Assembly: GCF_000819685.1 (NCBI RefSeq)
Contig: NZ_CDBR01000113.1
Span: 1 to 64,000, forward strand
Length of the DNA: 64,000 bases
Direction of reading: 5' to 3'
Source: Aeromonas allosaccharophila
GTDB lineage: Bacteria > Pseudomonadota > Gammaproteobacteria > Enterobacterales > Aeromonadaceae
Below the pieces are notes generated by a model that searched no databases, was not told the origin of the DNA, and saw only the letters and a program-made list of their open reading frames with translations. Of the stretch, positions 22,064-31,419 are shown one piece after another. A program made the position numbers and the translations under genes. Numbering within the stretch: the stretch's first letter is position 1; every line of letters begins with the position of its first letter.

Positions 22064-22582
22064 TCAGAGCAGGGCGTGGATTTCGCTCAGGATCTGCTCG
22101 ACCCACTGCTCGATGCGCGGATCGGTCTGGTCATATTGGTTGGCATCATCGAGGGCCAGCCCGACGAAGTGACGGCCATCGTCGATCAGTGCCTTGGAGG
22201 CATCGAATTCGTACCCTTCGTTGGGCCAGTAGCCCACCAGCTTGACCCCTTTTGGCACCAGCTGATCGTGCAGCATGCCGAGGGCGTCCTGGAACCATTC
22301 GCCATAACCGAGCTGATCGCCGAGGCCAAATAGGGCCACGATGCGTCCCTCCAGATGGAGATCGGCGATATCTTCCCAGCGGGACTCCCAGTCCTCCTGC
22401 AGTTCGCCGAAATCCCAGGTGGAGATGCCGAGGATCAGGATCTCGTAATCCTCCATCCGGCGCAGGGAGACATCCTTGATATTGTGAATATCCACCAGCT
22501 CGGGGCCGATGAGGGCGCGGATCTTCTCGGCTGCCATCTCGGTGTAACAGGTGGTGGAACCGTAAAACAGACCAATCTTCAT
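22064..22582 (-). CDS. fldB: flavodoxin 2
   Basis: An FMN-binding electron carrier of 172 residues. The phosphate-binding loop [12 protein letters not shown] and the ring-contacting stretches ([27 protein letters not shown]) are of the long-chain flavodoxin type. The ATG at 22582 (MKIGLFYG) is the only sensible start. It is divergent from xerD, and fldB next to xerD also occurs in E. coli. Confidence 0.94.
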   Translation of the reverse strand: MKIGLFYGSTTCYTEMAAEKIRALIGPELVDIHNIKDVSLRRMEDYEILILGISTWDFGELQEDWESRWEDIADLHLEGRIVALFGLGDQLGYGEWFQDALGMLHDQLVPKGVKLVGYWPNEGYEFDASKALIDDGRHFVGLALDDANQYDQTDPRIEQWVEQILSEIHALL

Positions 22583-22832
22583 CGCTCTACTCTCTGTTGG
22601 CGCTTTCTCGCTTGCTGTTGGCGCGTTCTCACATGCTCGTGTGGGCTGCGCCATGTTGGCAACACGATGGGTAACGTAAGGGGAGGGCGCCAGTCTAGCA
22701 GATTGCCATTCGACCTTCACCGCCCGGCAAGGGGCGTGGCAAACGTGCCTTATCTTTCCAATGAAAGTGCCTTGTCTTTCCAAGGAGTTGGCGCGTTACA
22801 ATGGGCCATCTTTCCCCTTATTGCAGCGCACC

Positions 22833-23732
22833 ATGAGCAAGCCTGACCCACATCCCCTGATTGAACCCTTCCTCGACGCCCTCTGGCTGGAGCGGGGATT
22901 GTCTGACAACACGGTCAGCTCCTATCGCAGCGACCTGGAGAAGTTCTCCCTCTGGCTCGACGAGCAGGGGAGCTCGCTGCTGCTGGCGGGGATGGACGAG
23001 ATCCAGCACTACCTCGCCTGGCGGGTCGATCACCAGTTTGCGGCCAGCAGCACCGCCCGCTTCTTGTCGGCCCTGCGCCGTTTTTACCAGTATCTCAACC
23101 GCGAGAAGCTGCGCAGCGATGATCCGACCGTGCTGCTGGAGGGGCCCAAGCTGCCGAAAAAACTCCCCTCAGATTTAAGCGAAACGGAAGTGGAAGCTCT
23201 GCTGAGTGCGCCGCTGGTGGATGACCCGCTGGAGCTGCGGGACAAGGCGATGCTGGAGCTGCTCTACGCCACCGGGCTGCGGGTTTCCGAGCTGGTGGGG
23301 CTCACCGCCGAGCATGTCAGCCTGCGTCAGGGGCTGGTGCGGGTAGTGGGCAAGGGCAACAAGGAGCGGCTGGTGCCGATGGGCGAGGAGGCGATGCACT
23401 GGCTGGAGCGTTACTACCGGGAGGCCCGCACCCTGCTGCTGGGGGGCACCAGCTCTGACGTGGTGTTCCCCTCCAAGCAGGCCCGTATGATGACCCGCCA
23501 GACCTTCTGGCACCGCATCAAGCTCTACGCGCAGCGGGCCGGGATCAACGGCGAGCTCTCCCCCCATACCTTGCGCCACGCCTTTGCCACCCATCTGCTC
23601 AACCACGGCGCTGACTTGCGGGTGGTGCAGATGCTGCTGGGCCATGCGGATCTATCCACCACCCAGATCTACACCCATGTGGCCAACGAGCGACTCAAGG
23701 CGCTGCACGGTGAGCACCACCCGAGAGCCTGA
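22833..23732 (+). CDS. xerD: tyrosine recombinase XerD
   Basis: Acts with XerC at dif to resolve chromosome dimers at division. The catalytic set is complete: Arg in ATGLRVSELVG, Lys in VVGKGNKERLVP, HXXR in PHTLRHAFATH, His in LLGHADLSTTQ and the nucleophile Tyr in IYTHV. The ATG at 22833 (MSKPDPHP) gives 299 residues, as expected. A terminator follows. Confidence 0.97.
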   Translation: MSKPDPHPLIEPFLDALWLERGLSDNTVSSYRSDLEKFSLWLDEQGSSLLLAGMDEIQHYLAWRVDHQFAASSTARFLSALRRFYQYLNREKLRSDDPTVLLEGPKLPKKLPSDLSETEVEALLSAPLVDDPLELRDKAMLELLYATGLRVSELVGLTAEHVSLRQGLVRVVGKGNKERLVPMGEEAMHWLERYYREARTLLLGGTSSDVVFPSKQARMMTRQTFWHRIKLYAQRAGINGELSPHTLRHAFATHLLNHGADLRVVQMLLGHADLSTTQIYTHVANERLKALHGEHHPRA

Positions 23733-23752
23733 GTGCAGTGCCTCTCAAAAAC

Positions 23753-23779
23753 AAAAAACCGCCAGCAGGCGGTTTTTTT
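23753..23779. terminator. bidirectional terminator between xerD and mscL
   Basis: Stem AAAAACCGCC (23754-23763) with GGCGGTTTTT (23768-23777) and AGCA loop, T-run on the right and A-run on the left. Confidence 0.92.
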
Positions 23780-23804
23780 GGCATTACACGACAGGAAGTG
23801 GCGT

Positions 23805-24215
23805 TTATTTCCCCTGTTGGGATTTCAGCAGATCACGGATCTCGGTCAGCAGCTCCTGATCCTTGGTCGGGCCTGCCGGGGCGGCGGCTTCCTCTTCCTG
23901 TTTCTTCTTGAGGGTGTTGATGGCCTTCAGTCCCATGAAGATGGCAAAAGAGATGATCAGAAAGTCGATGATGGTCTGGATGAATTTGCCATAGGCGATG
24001 ACCACGGCCGGAGTGCTGCCCTCTGCGGCCTTCAGGGTGACCGCCAGGTCGCTGAAGTCCACGCCGCCGAGGATCAGGCCGATGGGCGGCATGATCACGT
24101 CACCGACGAAGGAGGAGACAATCTTGCCGAAGGCGGCACCGATGATGATACCGACCGCCATGTCGATGACGTTGCCGCGGGCGGCAAAGGCTTTGAACTC
24201 TTGAATCAGACTCAT
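23805..24215 (-). CDS. mscL: large-conductance mechanosensitive channel
   Basis: Opens under membrane tension to release solutes on hypo-osmotic shock. The 136-residue protein has the N-terminal amphipathic helix ([15 protein letters not shown]), pore-lining TM1 ([20 protein letters not shown]), a periplasmic loop, TM2 and the cytoplasmic KKK cluster and helix. The ATG at 24215 has GGAGG upstream. It sits convergent to xerD and thus separates xerD from the dsbC-position gene. Confidence 0.96.
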   Translation of the reverse strand: MSLIQEFKAFAARGNVIDMAVGIIIGAAFGKIVSSFVGDVIMPPIGLILGGVDFSDLAVTLKAAEGSTPAVVIAYGKFIQTIIDFLIISFAIFMGLKAINTLKKKQEEEAAAPAGPTKDQELLTEIRDLLKSQQGK

Positions 24216-24462
24216 TATTTCCTCCGAAATTAAACAAGATAGCGCGTTGATGCCCCTTGCCAAAGGGCGAACTCTTGTCAGGAAAAACAGAGGCGAAGCC
24301 GCGTTATTCCTGTCGTCCTGACTAGCTTGCGGGCGTTATGAGTCCTTGGCAATCGGAGGGAATCATTTTTTTGGTACAAAGTGATATTAATTTTTTGGTA
24401 AGTAGCAGGTTGAATAATGAGCTGTGCTGCTGTAGTTTGCTTGGTCGATTCATTCATACCAC

Positions 24463-25179
24463 GTGAGTAAACAAGTGAAGTATTTACTACTGGGAATGAT
24501 GCTTTTGTGCACATTTGCTGCCAGAGCGGGGATGGATACCCAAGCCTTGAAACAGACCATCACGGCCCGGCTGGGGGTGCCCGTCTATCTGGTTGAACCG
24601 ACCCCGATTGCGGGGTTGTATATGCTGGGCACCTCCCAGGGGGTGCTCTACAGCGATGCCAAAGGGGACTATGTGGTGCAGGGGATCATGCTGGATATGA
24701 CCCGTGACATGAAGAACCTGACCATCTCTGGCATGCGTGAGCAGCGCCGACTGGGCCTGGCTCAGGTGGCCCATACTCCCATTGTGCTCAAGGCCCGGGA
24801 TGAGCGTCACCGGGTGGCGCTGTTTCTCGGCGAACAGGATGCGGCACGCCGTCAGCTCTCCGCCACACTGCAACAGTTGCAGGCCTCCGGCGTGAGCGTC
24901 GAGATCTATCCCGTCATTGATCATGCCGAACGGGCGGCAGACTGGTGCAGCGACCCCCTGCTGCAAAATGATCCGTTAAAAGCCTATTTGCCTCAAACGG
25001 CATGTAGTGAGACCCTTATCCAAAATATTGGCCTGAGCCAATGGTTGGGGGTCAAGGTACTGCCGGCCTGGGTCTCCTCTGACGGGGATCTGGTGCGCGG
25101 GTATCAGAGCCCCGAACAGCTGCTCAAGATACTGGATCATATTGATGTCCCTGCAAATCCGTCGTCGTCCGCGAGTTGA
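24463..25179 (+). CDS. DsbC-like periplasmic protein lacking the CXXC active site
   Basis: Genome position (ahead of recJ, after xerD) and overall pattern fit DsbC, the periplasmic disulfide isomerase: a signal peptide (about residues 1-22), an N-terminal dimerisation domain and a thioredoxin-like domain. The catalytic CXXC should fall near residue 123 after VALFLGE but reads GEQDAAR; no cysteine is nearby. The mature protein has only Cys162 and Cys181, which align with the structural disulfide of E. coli DsbC, and a cis-Pro-like LPAW is kept. The frame is open throughout, so this looks like real divergence. The start is GTG. Isomerase activity is unlikely; a chaperone or redox-independent role is possible. 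Confidence 0.8.
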   Translation: MSKQVKYLLLGMMLLCTFAARAGMDTQALKQTITARLGVPVYLVEPTPIAGLYMLGTSQGVLYSDAKGDYVVQGIMLDMTRDMKNLTISGMREQRRLGLAQVAHTPIVLKARDERHRVALFLGEQDAARRQLSATLQQLQASGVSVEIYPVIDHAERAADWCSDPLLQNDPLKAYLPQTACSETLIQNIGLSQWLGVKVLPAWVSSDGDLVRGYQSPEQLLKILDHIDVPANPSSSAS

Positions 25180-26875
25180 TGATTCCCATCTGCCTGCCAC
25201 CCTGCATCCCCTGCTTCGCCAAATCTTCGCCAGCCGTGGCGTAGACGATCCCGCCCTGCTGGAGCGCAGCGCCAGCCAGCTGTTGCCGCCCCAGCGCCTC
25301 TATGGCATGGAGCAGGCGGTGCCGCTGCTGGCGGATGCCCTGACTGCCCAGAAACGGATCCTCATCGTCGGTGACTTCGATTGCGACGGTGCCACCAGCT
25401 CGGCCCTGTGCGTGCTGGCGCTGCGCGCCATGGGCGGTCGCCACATCGATTTTCTGGTGCCCAACCGCTTCGAGTTCGGCTACGGCCTCACCCCCGAAAT
25501 TGTCGAGCTGGCGGTGGCCCGTGGCGCCGAGTTCCTGATCACGGTGGATAACGGTATCTCCAGCATCGCCGGGGTGGCGGCGGCCAAGGCGGCGGGCATG
25601 CAGGTACTGGTTACCGATCACCATTTGCCGGGTCAGGAGCTGCCTGACGCCGATGCCATCGTCAACCCGAACCAGCATGGCTGCGATTTCCCCTCCAAGT
25701 CGCTGGCCGGGGTGGGGGTGGCCTTCTATCTGATGGCGGCTCTCAACACCCACCTGCGCCAGCTCGGTTGGTATGAGCGGCAAGGGCTGCGTGCCCCCAA
25801 TGTGGCGGATTATCTCGATCTGGTGGCCCTCGGCACGGTGGCCGACGTAGTGGCGCTCGATGGCAACAACCGCATTCTGGTCCATCAGGGCTTGCAGCGG
25901 ATCCGGGCCGGGCGCTGTCGCCCCGGTATTCAGGCACTGGTGGATGTGTCGGGCCGCGATGGTCGCCGTCTCACCGCCGCCGACCTCGGTTTTGCGCTGG
26001 GGCCGCGCCTCAACGCGGTGGGCCGTCTCGATGACATGTCGCTCGGGGTCGCCTGCCTGCTGAGCGACGATCTCAATCTGGCGCGCCAGCTCGCCTCCGA
26101 GATGGATAGCCTCAATCAGGAGCGCAAGGAGATCGAGCAGGGGATGCAGCAGGAGGCGCTTGCCACCCTGGAGCAGATCCGTTTTCGCGATGGCGAGGTG
26201 CCGTCGGGCATAGTGCTGCACCGTAACGAGTGGCATCAGGGGGTGGTGGGGCTGGTGGCCTCCAAGGTGAAGGAGAAGTACTACCGCCCGGTCATCGCCT
26301 TTGCCGAAAGCAGCGAGAGCGAGCTCAAAGGCTCTGGCCGCTCCATCCCCGGGGTGCACCTGCGCGATGCACTGGAACTGCTCGATACCCGCCACCCCGG
26401 CCTGATGGGCAAGTTTGGCGGCCACGCCATGGCGGCGGGGCTGACCCTGCCCAAGGCCAATATCGAGGCGTTCGGTCGGGCGTTTGAGGCGGTCATCAGC
26501 GAGCTGGTGACGCCGGAGCTCTTGACCGGGGTGCTGCTCACCGATGGCGAGTTGTTGCCGGACGAACTCACCCTCGAGCTGGCGGAGCTTATTCGCGCCT
26601 CCGGCCCCTGGGGTCAGGCCTTCCCCGAGCCGCTGTTTGACGGTGAATTCGTGCTGGTGCAGCAGCGGCTGGTGGGGGAGAAGCACCTCAAGATGATGCT
26701 GACCACCGATTCCGGCCATGCGGTGGATGCCATCGCCTTTGGCGTCGATATCAAGCGCTGGCCCGATGCTTCGGTGAAACGGGTGCGGCTGGTCTATCGG
26801 CTCGATGTCAACGAGTGGCGCGGCAACCGCAGCGTGCAGCTGTTGGTGGAGCATCTGGAAGCGGCCGGTCTCTGA
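25145..26875 (+). CDS. recJ: single-strand-specific 5'-3' exonuclease RecJ
   Basis: Degrades single-stranded DNA 5' to 3' in recombination and mismatch repair. DHH-family motifs are visible: GDFDCDGATSSAL, TVDNGIS, VTDHHLPG and the DHHA1 region GSGRSIPGVHLRDAL with GGHAMAAG. The product is about 576 residues. The ATG at 25145 overlaps the preceding gene by 35 nt; a TTG three bases earlier is an alternative. A terminator follows at 26903. Confidence 0.96.
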   Translation: MSLQIRRRPRVDDSHLPATLHPLLRQIFASRGVDDPALLERSASQLLPPQRLYGMEQAVPLLADALTAQKRILIVGDFDCDGATSSALCVLALRAMGGRHIDFLVPNRFEFGYGLTPEIVELAVARGAEFLITVDNGISSIAGVAAAKAAGMQVLVTDHHLPGQELPDADAIVNPNQHGCDFPSKSLAGVGVAFYLMAALNTHLRQLGWYERQGLRAPNVADYLDLVALGTVADVVALDGNNRILVHQGLQRIRAGRCRPGIQALVDVSGRDGRRLTAADLGFALGPRLNAVGRLDDMSLGVACLLSDDLNLARQLASEMDSLNQERKEIEQGMQQEALATLEQIRFRDGEVPSGIVLHRNEWHQGVVGLVASKVKEKYYRPVIAFAESSESELKGSGRSIPGVHLRDALELLDTRHPGLMGKFGGHAMAAGLTLPKANIEAFGRAFEAVISELVTPELLTGVLLTDGELLPDELTLELAELIRASGPWGQAFPEPLFDGEFVLVQQRLVGEKHLKMMLTTDSGHAVDAIAFGVDIKRWPDASVKRVRLVYRLDVNEWRGNRSVQLLVEHLEAAGL

Positions 26876-26902
26876 GCCGGTAGCATCGCTGATAGCGCTG
26901 AC

Positions 26903-26929
26903 AACGGCCACCCTCGGGTGGCCGTTTTT
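26903..26929 (+). terminator. recJ terminator
   Basis: Stem ACGGCCACC with GGTGGCCGT, CTCG loop, and TTTTT after it. Confidence 0.9.
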
Positions 26930-26954
26930 GTTGGCGGATCTCTGGAAAAGGGCG

Positions 26955-26985
26955 TTGACCTGTCTATAGCTTCACAGTTTAAGCT
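26955..26985 (+). promoter_or_regulatory. MerR-type promoter with 19-bp spacer
   Basis: TTGACC (26955-26960) and TAAGCT (26980-26985) are separated by 19 nt, the overlong spacer typical of promoters that MerR-family proteins untwist. An AGCTT/AAGCT dyad (26968-26985) overlaps it. It lies about 45 nt before the gene's ATG, so autoregulation is likely. Confidence 0.6.
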
Positions 26986-27030
26986 CGTCTCTATCGGGTC
27001 ACCTGAGGGCCCGCACCGTGAGTGATTGCC

Positions 27031-28215
27031 ATGAAAATATCCGAACTGGCCCGCCGCTGCGGCCTCGCCCGCTCCACCCTGCTCTATTACGAGAAGCTGG
27101 GGGTGATTTCCGGTACCCGGGCCGCCAACGGCTATCGCCACTATGACGAGGGGGATCTGCAGCGACTGCAGATGGTGCAGGCCCTGCAGGCGGGTGGTCT
27201 CAGCCTCAAGCAGTGCCTCGCTTGTCTGGCTGGTGAGATAGATCAGGCGGCATTGCAGGCCCGGGTCAGGGAACTGGATGAGGAGCTGGAGAGGATGCGG
27301 CGCGCCCGGGATCTGCTTGCGGATCTGGCGGGGCTGAGCCTGCGCTCTGGTGAGGAATTCAAAGCCTGGCAGCTGCAACTGCAGCGCGAGGCACCGGAGG
27401 CCTACTTCGCGTGGGTGATGAAACAGGGTTTTAGCGAGAAAGATCGCTACCACTTGCAATGGTTGAGCAAAGACATGAATGAACATGAGCGTTACATCAA
27501 GGACTTTATCCAGCTGCTGGATGGCATGAGTTACTGGGGGCCGGGGGATCGAGCCTTCACTCAGCAGCAGTTTGCTGCTTTGCCCATCCGGCCGCGCCGG
27601 ATCCTCGATATGGGCTGCGGGCGCGGGGCATCGACCATGGCGCTGGCTCAGGTGATCGATGCCGCCATTGTGGCCATCGATCTGGAAGAGGAGGCACTGG
27701 CCGCCGTGGCGCACTCCGCCCGAGCGGCGGGCTTTGAGCATGTATCCACCCTCTGCGCCAACATGGCGGCACTGCCGGACGATCTGGCTCCGGCTGACCT
27801 CATCTGGGCGGAGGGGAGCGCCTACGTGATGGGGGTTGCCAATGCGCTGAAGGCGTGGCGTCCGCTGCTCGCGAGCCCGCAGGCTTGCATCGTGCTGAGT
27901 GATGCGGTCTGGCTGACCGATAATCCGCCCGAGGAGGCATTGGCATTCTGGCAGCAGGATTATCCCGCCATGCAGACGCTGGCGGGCCTGCTTGAGACGG
28001 TACAAGCGGCAGGCTACCGCTGCCTGTCACACACCCCATTGCCGATGAGTGCCTGGAACAATTATCTGGACCCCATCGAGGTCAATCTGTTGCGCTATCG
28101 AGACGAGCTGGGGGAGAGTGCTGCCTGGCAGGACTTGAGTCGGGAAGTGGCCATCCACCGCCAATATCTGGGCAGTTACGGCTATGTGATCTGCTGCCTG
28201 CAAAAAGATGCTTGA
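27031..28215 (+). CDS. MerR-family regulator fused to a SAM-dependent methyltransferase
   Basis: The first 70 residues are a MerR winged helix (MKISELARRCGLARSTLLYYEKLG), followed by a short coiled coil (about 75-105) and a linker. The second half (about 180-390) is a class I methyltransferase fold with motif I ILDMGCGRGAS and VVAIDLEEEAL. In other MerR proteins the C-terminus senses a ligand; here it may sense SAM or a substrate, or be an active enzyme. The ATG at 27031 is preferred over GTG at 27022. It is flanked by terminators on both sides and is monocistronic. Confidence 0.85.
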   Translation: MKISELARRCGLARSTLLYYEKLGVISGTRAANGYRHYDEGDLQRLQMVQALQAGGLSLKQCLACLAGEIDQAALQARVRELDEELERMRRARDLLADLAGLSLRSGEEFKAWQLQLQREAPEAYFAWVMKQGFSEKDRYHLQWLSKDMNEHERYIKDFIQLLDGMSYWGPGDRAFTQQQFAALPIRPRRILDMGCGRGASTMALAQVIDAAIVAIDLEEEALAAVAHSARAAGFEHVSTLCANMAALPDDLAPADLIWAEGSAYVMGVANALKAWRPLLASPQACIVLSDAVWLTDNPPEEALAFWQQDYPAMQTLAGLLETVQAAGYRCLSHTPLPMSAWNNYLDPIEVNLLRYRDELGESAAWQDLSREVAIHRQYLGSYGYVICCLQKDA

Positions 28216-28231
28216 TAAGTTGTAGTAAACA

Positions 28232-28260
28232 ACGAGGCACCTGCGGGCGCCTCGTTTTTT
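28232..28260. terminator. terminator between merR fusion and lnt
   Basis: Hairpin built on CGAGGC with GCCTCG, followed by TTTTTT. It lies between convergent genes. Confidence 0.85.
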
Positions 28261-28281
28261 ATCGGTGATTGCGGATTGGCG

Positions 28282-29826
28282 TTACAGCTCGCGGGCCCAG
28301 GGGTGGGCCTTGGGGCGCAGCGCCAGCGCCAGACCCAGCAGCAGCACGGTCAGACCGTAGAGGGGCCAGCTGCCAAAGCGCATATAGGGGGTCTCGCCGT
28401 GGGCGGGACGCACCTCGCTGCGCAGCACGCCCGCTTCAAACTGCGGGATCTGGCCGATGATGCTGCCATCGATCTCCGTCACGATGGTGATACCGGTATT
28501 GGTGTCGCGCAGCAGTGGGCGAGCCAGCTCCAGCGCGCGCATCCGGGCGATCTCCATATGCTGCCACGGGCCTATGCTGGTGCCGAACCAGGCGTCGTTG
28601 GAGACGGTCAGCAGGAAGTCGGTATCGGCATTGACGTTGCGGCGCACCTCCTCCGGGAAGATGATCTCGTAGCAGATGGCGGCGGCGAATTTGAGCCCCT
28701 TGGCGATCAGGTTTGGCTGCACTTCGTCACCCCGGCTGAAGGAGGACATCGGCAGGTTGAAGAAGGGGGCGATGGGGCGCAGCAGATCTTCAAACGGCAC
28801 AAACTCGCCGATGGGCAGCAGGTGGTACTTGTTGTAGCGGTTGGGGTGGTTGTAGAAGTAGGACTCCTTACCATCCGCATCCTGCACCCCCATGCCGAGC
28901 ACGGTATTGTAGAAGCGCTGTTGCTGCTCGTCGTAGTGGATGATCCCCGCCAGCAGGCCGGTATCGTTCACCTTCATCGCCTTGTCCAGATTCTCCAGAT
29001 AGGGGCCCATCGCCTTCTCGATAGCCGGGATCGCCGACTCCGGCCAAACGATGATGTCGGCATCCTGATTCTCGCGGCTCAAGTCCTGATAGGTGCGCAC
29101 CGTGGGGGCCAGCGCCTCCGGATCCCACTTGAGGGACTGGGCGATATTGCCCTGCACCAGCGCCACCTTGACCGGCTCGCCACGGGTCACCCAGTTGAGC
29201 TGCATCAGACCGTGAGCACCGGCGACCAGCAGGGCAGGCACCGCCAGCCAGAGCGGGGAGCGGGATTTCCACACCAGCCAGATAGCGGAGGCAGACAGCA
29301 ACAGGGCGAGGGTGATGCCCTGCACCCCGAGAATGGGGGCAAAGCCCTTGAGGGGGCCGTCGATCTGGCTGTAGCCAAACCAGAGCCAGGGGAAGCCAGT
29401 CATCACCCAGCCGCGCAGCCAGTCAGCCACCAACCACAGGGCCGGGAAGGCGAGCAGCCAGCGGCTCCAGTGACGGCCGCCAAAGAAGCGGGCGAAGGCC
29501 CAGCAGGCGAGCGTCGGGTAGAGCGCCAGATAGGCGGAGAGCCCGGCCAGCAGCACGAAAGCGACCGGCAGCGGAATACCGCCAAATTCGGTCATGCTGA
29601 CGTGGATCCACCACAGCCCCGGCAAAAAGAGCCCCATGGCGTAGCCAAAACCGCGCCAGGCGGCCTGTTTCGGCGTGGCTTTGTCCAGCAGGGCGTAAAG
29701 CCCGAGCAGGGAGGGTAGCACCAGCGGCCAGTAGCCGAAGGGGGAGAAGGCCAGCACGGCGATGGCACCACAGGCCAGCGCGCTGAGGCTCAACAGGATT
29801 CTTGATGTAACGGGAGATGATTTCAC
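28282..29826 (-). CDS. lnt: apolipoprotein N-acyltransferase
   Basis: Adds the third acyl chain to lipoproteins in the inner membrane. About seven N-terminal membrane segments are followed by a nitrilase domain with the catalytic triad Glu (VWPESAIPA), Lys (NKYHLLPIGEFVP) and Cys (AAICYEIIFPE), then a last membrane segment. The open frame extends to 29961, but that part is unlike the family; a GTG at 29826 (VKSSPVTSRIL) gives 514 residues, near the usual 512. The start is thus uncertain. It follows corC, as in E. coli. Confidence 0.93.
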   Translation of the reverse strand: MKSSPVTSRILLSLSALACGAIAVLAFSPFGYWPLVLPSLLGLYALLDKATPKQAAWRGFGYAMGLFLPGLWWIHVSMTEFGGIPLPVAFVLLAGLSAYLALYPTLACWAFARFFGGRHWSRWLLAFPALWLVADWLRGWVMTGFPWLWFGYSQIDGPLKGFAPILGVQGITLALLLSASAIWLVWKSRSPLWLAVPALLVAGAHGLMQLNWVTRGEPVKVALVQGNIAQSLKWDPEALAPTVRTYQDLSRENQDADIIVWPESAIPAIEKAMGPYLENLDKAMKVNDTGLLAGIIHYDEQQQRFYNTVLGMGVQDADGKESYFYNHPNRYNKYHLLPIGEFVPFEDLLRPIAPFFNLPMSSFSRGDEVQPNLIAKGLKFAAAICYEIIFPEEVRRNVNADTDFLLTVSNDAWFGTSIGPWQHMEIARMRALELARPLLRDTNTGITIVTEIDGSIIGQIPQFEAGVLRSEVRPAHGETPYMRFGSWPLYGLTVLLLGLALALRPKAHPWAREL

Positions 29827-29926
29827 GGGCGATTGTGCTCGTCTTGGTGTGCAACTGGGGTCGAATGGCCGGTATCTTAACCTGTAAGCGGGGCAACGGC
29901 GAGCCTCGATGCCGGTTGCAGAGAGC

Positions 29927-29952
29927 ACAACGCCCCGAGGTCGGGGCGTTGT
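29927..29952. terminator. hairpin between corC and lnt
   Basis: AACGCCCCGA (29929-29938) pairs with TCGGGGCGTT (29941-29950). The loop is only 2 nt and the U-run is poor, so it may slow rather than stop transcription into lnt. Confidence 0.4.
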
Positions 29953-29974
29953 TTCAAACATCGAGCGGATCTGC

Positions 29975-30859
29975 TTACTGCGGTTCGGATTGCGCCGCCG
30001 CGTGGTGCTCGGGGATCTTCACCTGCAACTGCTGCAGACGGCGTCGGTCGGCATGCATCACCTTGAACAGGTAGCCGTCCAGCTCGATCTCCTCGCCCTT
30101 CTTGGGCAGGTGGCTGAAGGCGTGCATCACCAGACCGCCCACCGTATCCACCTCTTCATCGCTGAATTTGGTGCCGAAGAAGTCGTTGAAATCCTCGATC
30201 TCGGTCAGGGCGCTGATGGAGAAGACCCGCTTGCTGAGGCGGCGGATTTCGTCCGGCTCATCCTCGATGTCGTCAAACTCGTCGTCAATCTCGCCAACGA
30301 TCAGTTCCAGTATGTCTTCGATGGTCACCAGACCGGAGACGCCACCAAATTCGTCGACCACGATGGCCATGTGGTAGCGCTCTTCACGGAACTCCTTGAG
30401 CAGACGGTCAACCCGTTTGCTTTCCGGCACGATCACCGTGGGGCGCAAGATTTTCTCGAGCTGCAGCGGCTCGCTGGCGTGATGGCCGCCAAACCCGAAG
30501 GGGAGCAGATCCTTGGCGAGCAGAATGCCCTCCACATGATCCTTGTCTTCGTTGATCACCGGGAAGCGGGAGTGACCTGACTCGATGATCACCGGCAGGA
30601 TCTCGTCGATCGGCTGGGATTTTTCGATGGTCACCATCTGGGAGCGGGGGATCATGATATCGCGCACGCGAAGATCGGCGATCTCCAGCACCCCCTCGAT
30701 CATGTCCTTGGTGTCCTGATCGATGAGGTCGCGCTCTTCGGCATCGGCTATCACGTCTACCAAATCATTGCGGTCTTTTGGCTCGCCCTGGAAGAGTTGG
30801 CTGAGTTTGTCGAGCCAGGTTTTCTTCGGCGAGCCGGTACTAGGGTGATCGTCGGTCAT
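29975..30859 (-). CDS. corC: CorC/YbeX family CBS-domain protein
   Basis: Thought to assist magnesium and cobalt efflux; the molecular role is not settled. The 294-residue protein has two CBS domains (about residues 65-195, beginning DIMIPRSQMVTIEKS and ending FGGVSGLVTIEDILE) and the C-terminal CorC/HlyC transporter-associated domain (about 205-285). It has no membrane domain of its own. It lies between ybeY and lnt, the conserved order. Confidence 0.93.
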   Translation of the reverse strand: MTDDHPSTGSPKKTWLDKLSQLFQGEPKDRNDLVDVIADAEERDLIDQDTKDMIEGVLEIADLRVRDIMIPRSQMVTIEKSQPIDEILPVIIESGHSRFPVINEDKDHVEGILLAKDLLPFGFGGHHASEPLQLEKILRPTVIVPESKRVDRLLKEFREERYHMAIVVDEFGGVSGLVTIEDILELIVGEIDDEFDDIEDEPDEIRRLSKRVFSISALTEIEDFNDFFGTKFSDEEVDTVGGLVMHAFSHLPKKGEEIELDGYLFKVMHADRRRLQQLQVKIPEHHAAAQSEPQ

Positions 30860-30954
30860 TTTTTCTCTTGGTTACTCGCTTAAACACACTTGAACTTGTT
30901 CGGGTTATATAAGGATGGTCATCTGCTGTTTCAAGTCGATGACCGTCCGGCGTT

Positions 30955-31419
30955 TTACTCTTCGTCGTTCAGATAAGGATCGGCAAAGCCCATTTCCTGC
31001 ATGATGTCGCGTTCCAGCTGCTCCATCTCTTCAGCTTCCTCATCCTCGATATGGTCATAACCTAGCAGATGCAGACTGCCATGCACAACCATGTGGGCCC
31101 AGTGGGCCATGAGGGGCTTGCCCTGCTCTTGTGCTTCCCGTTCCACCACCTGACGACAGATCACCAGATCGCCGAGCAGCGGCAGCTCCAGACCGGGCGG
31201 CGCCTCGAACGGGAAGGAGAGCACGTTGGTGGGCTTGTCCTTGCCGCGATAGGTGAGGTTGAGCTCGTTGCTCTCCGCCTCGTCGACGATACGCACCGTC
31301 ACTTCAGCCTCCTGCTGGAAGCCGAGAATGGTGCCGTCGAGCCAGCCTTGCAGCTGGGCTTCGGTAGGCAGGCCGTCAGTGCTGGCGCTGGCCAGCTGCA
31401 GATCCAGGGTTACGCTCAT
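30955..31419 (-). CDS. ybeY: endoribonuclease YbeY
   Basis: Zinc endoribonuclease for 16S rRNA 3' maturation and ribosome quality control. The three-histidine metal motif is intact ([11 protein letters not shown]), as is the conserved NVLSFPFE stretch. It has 154 residues. The ATG overlaps the phoH stop by 4 nt, so the two are coupled. Confidence 0.96.
   Translation of the reverse strand: MSVTLDLQLASASTDGLPTEAQLQGWLDGTILGFQQEAEVTVRIVDEAESNELNLTYRGKDKPTNVLSFPFEAPPGLELPLLGDLVICRQVVEREAQEQGKPLMAHWAHMVVHGSLHLLGYDHIEDEEAEEMEQLERDIMQEMGFADPYLNDEE

Noticed and set aside
22833-23732. Integrase of a mobile element
   Set aside because: Position next to fldB and before recJ, and the length, identify it as housekeeping XerD.
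25124-26911. 595-codon minus-strand frame opposite recJ
   Set aside because: Mirror of recJ; the His- and Gln-rich composition is typical of antisense frames in GC-rich DNA.
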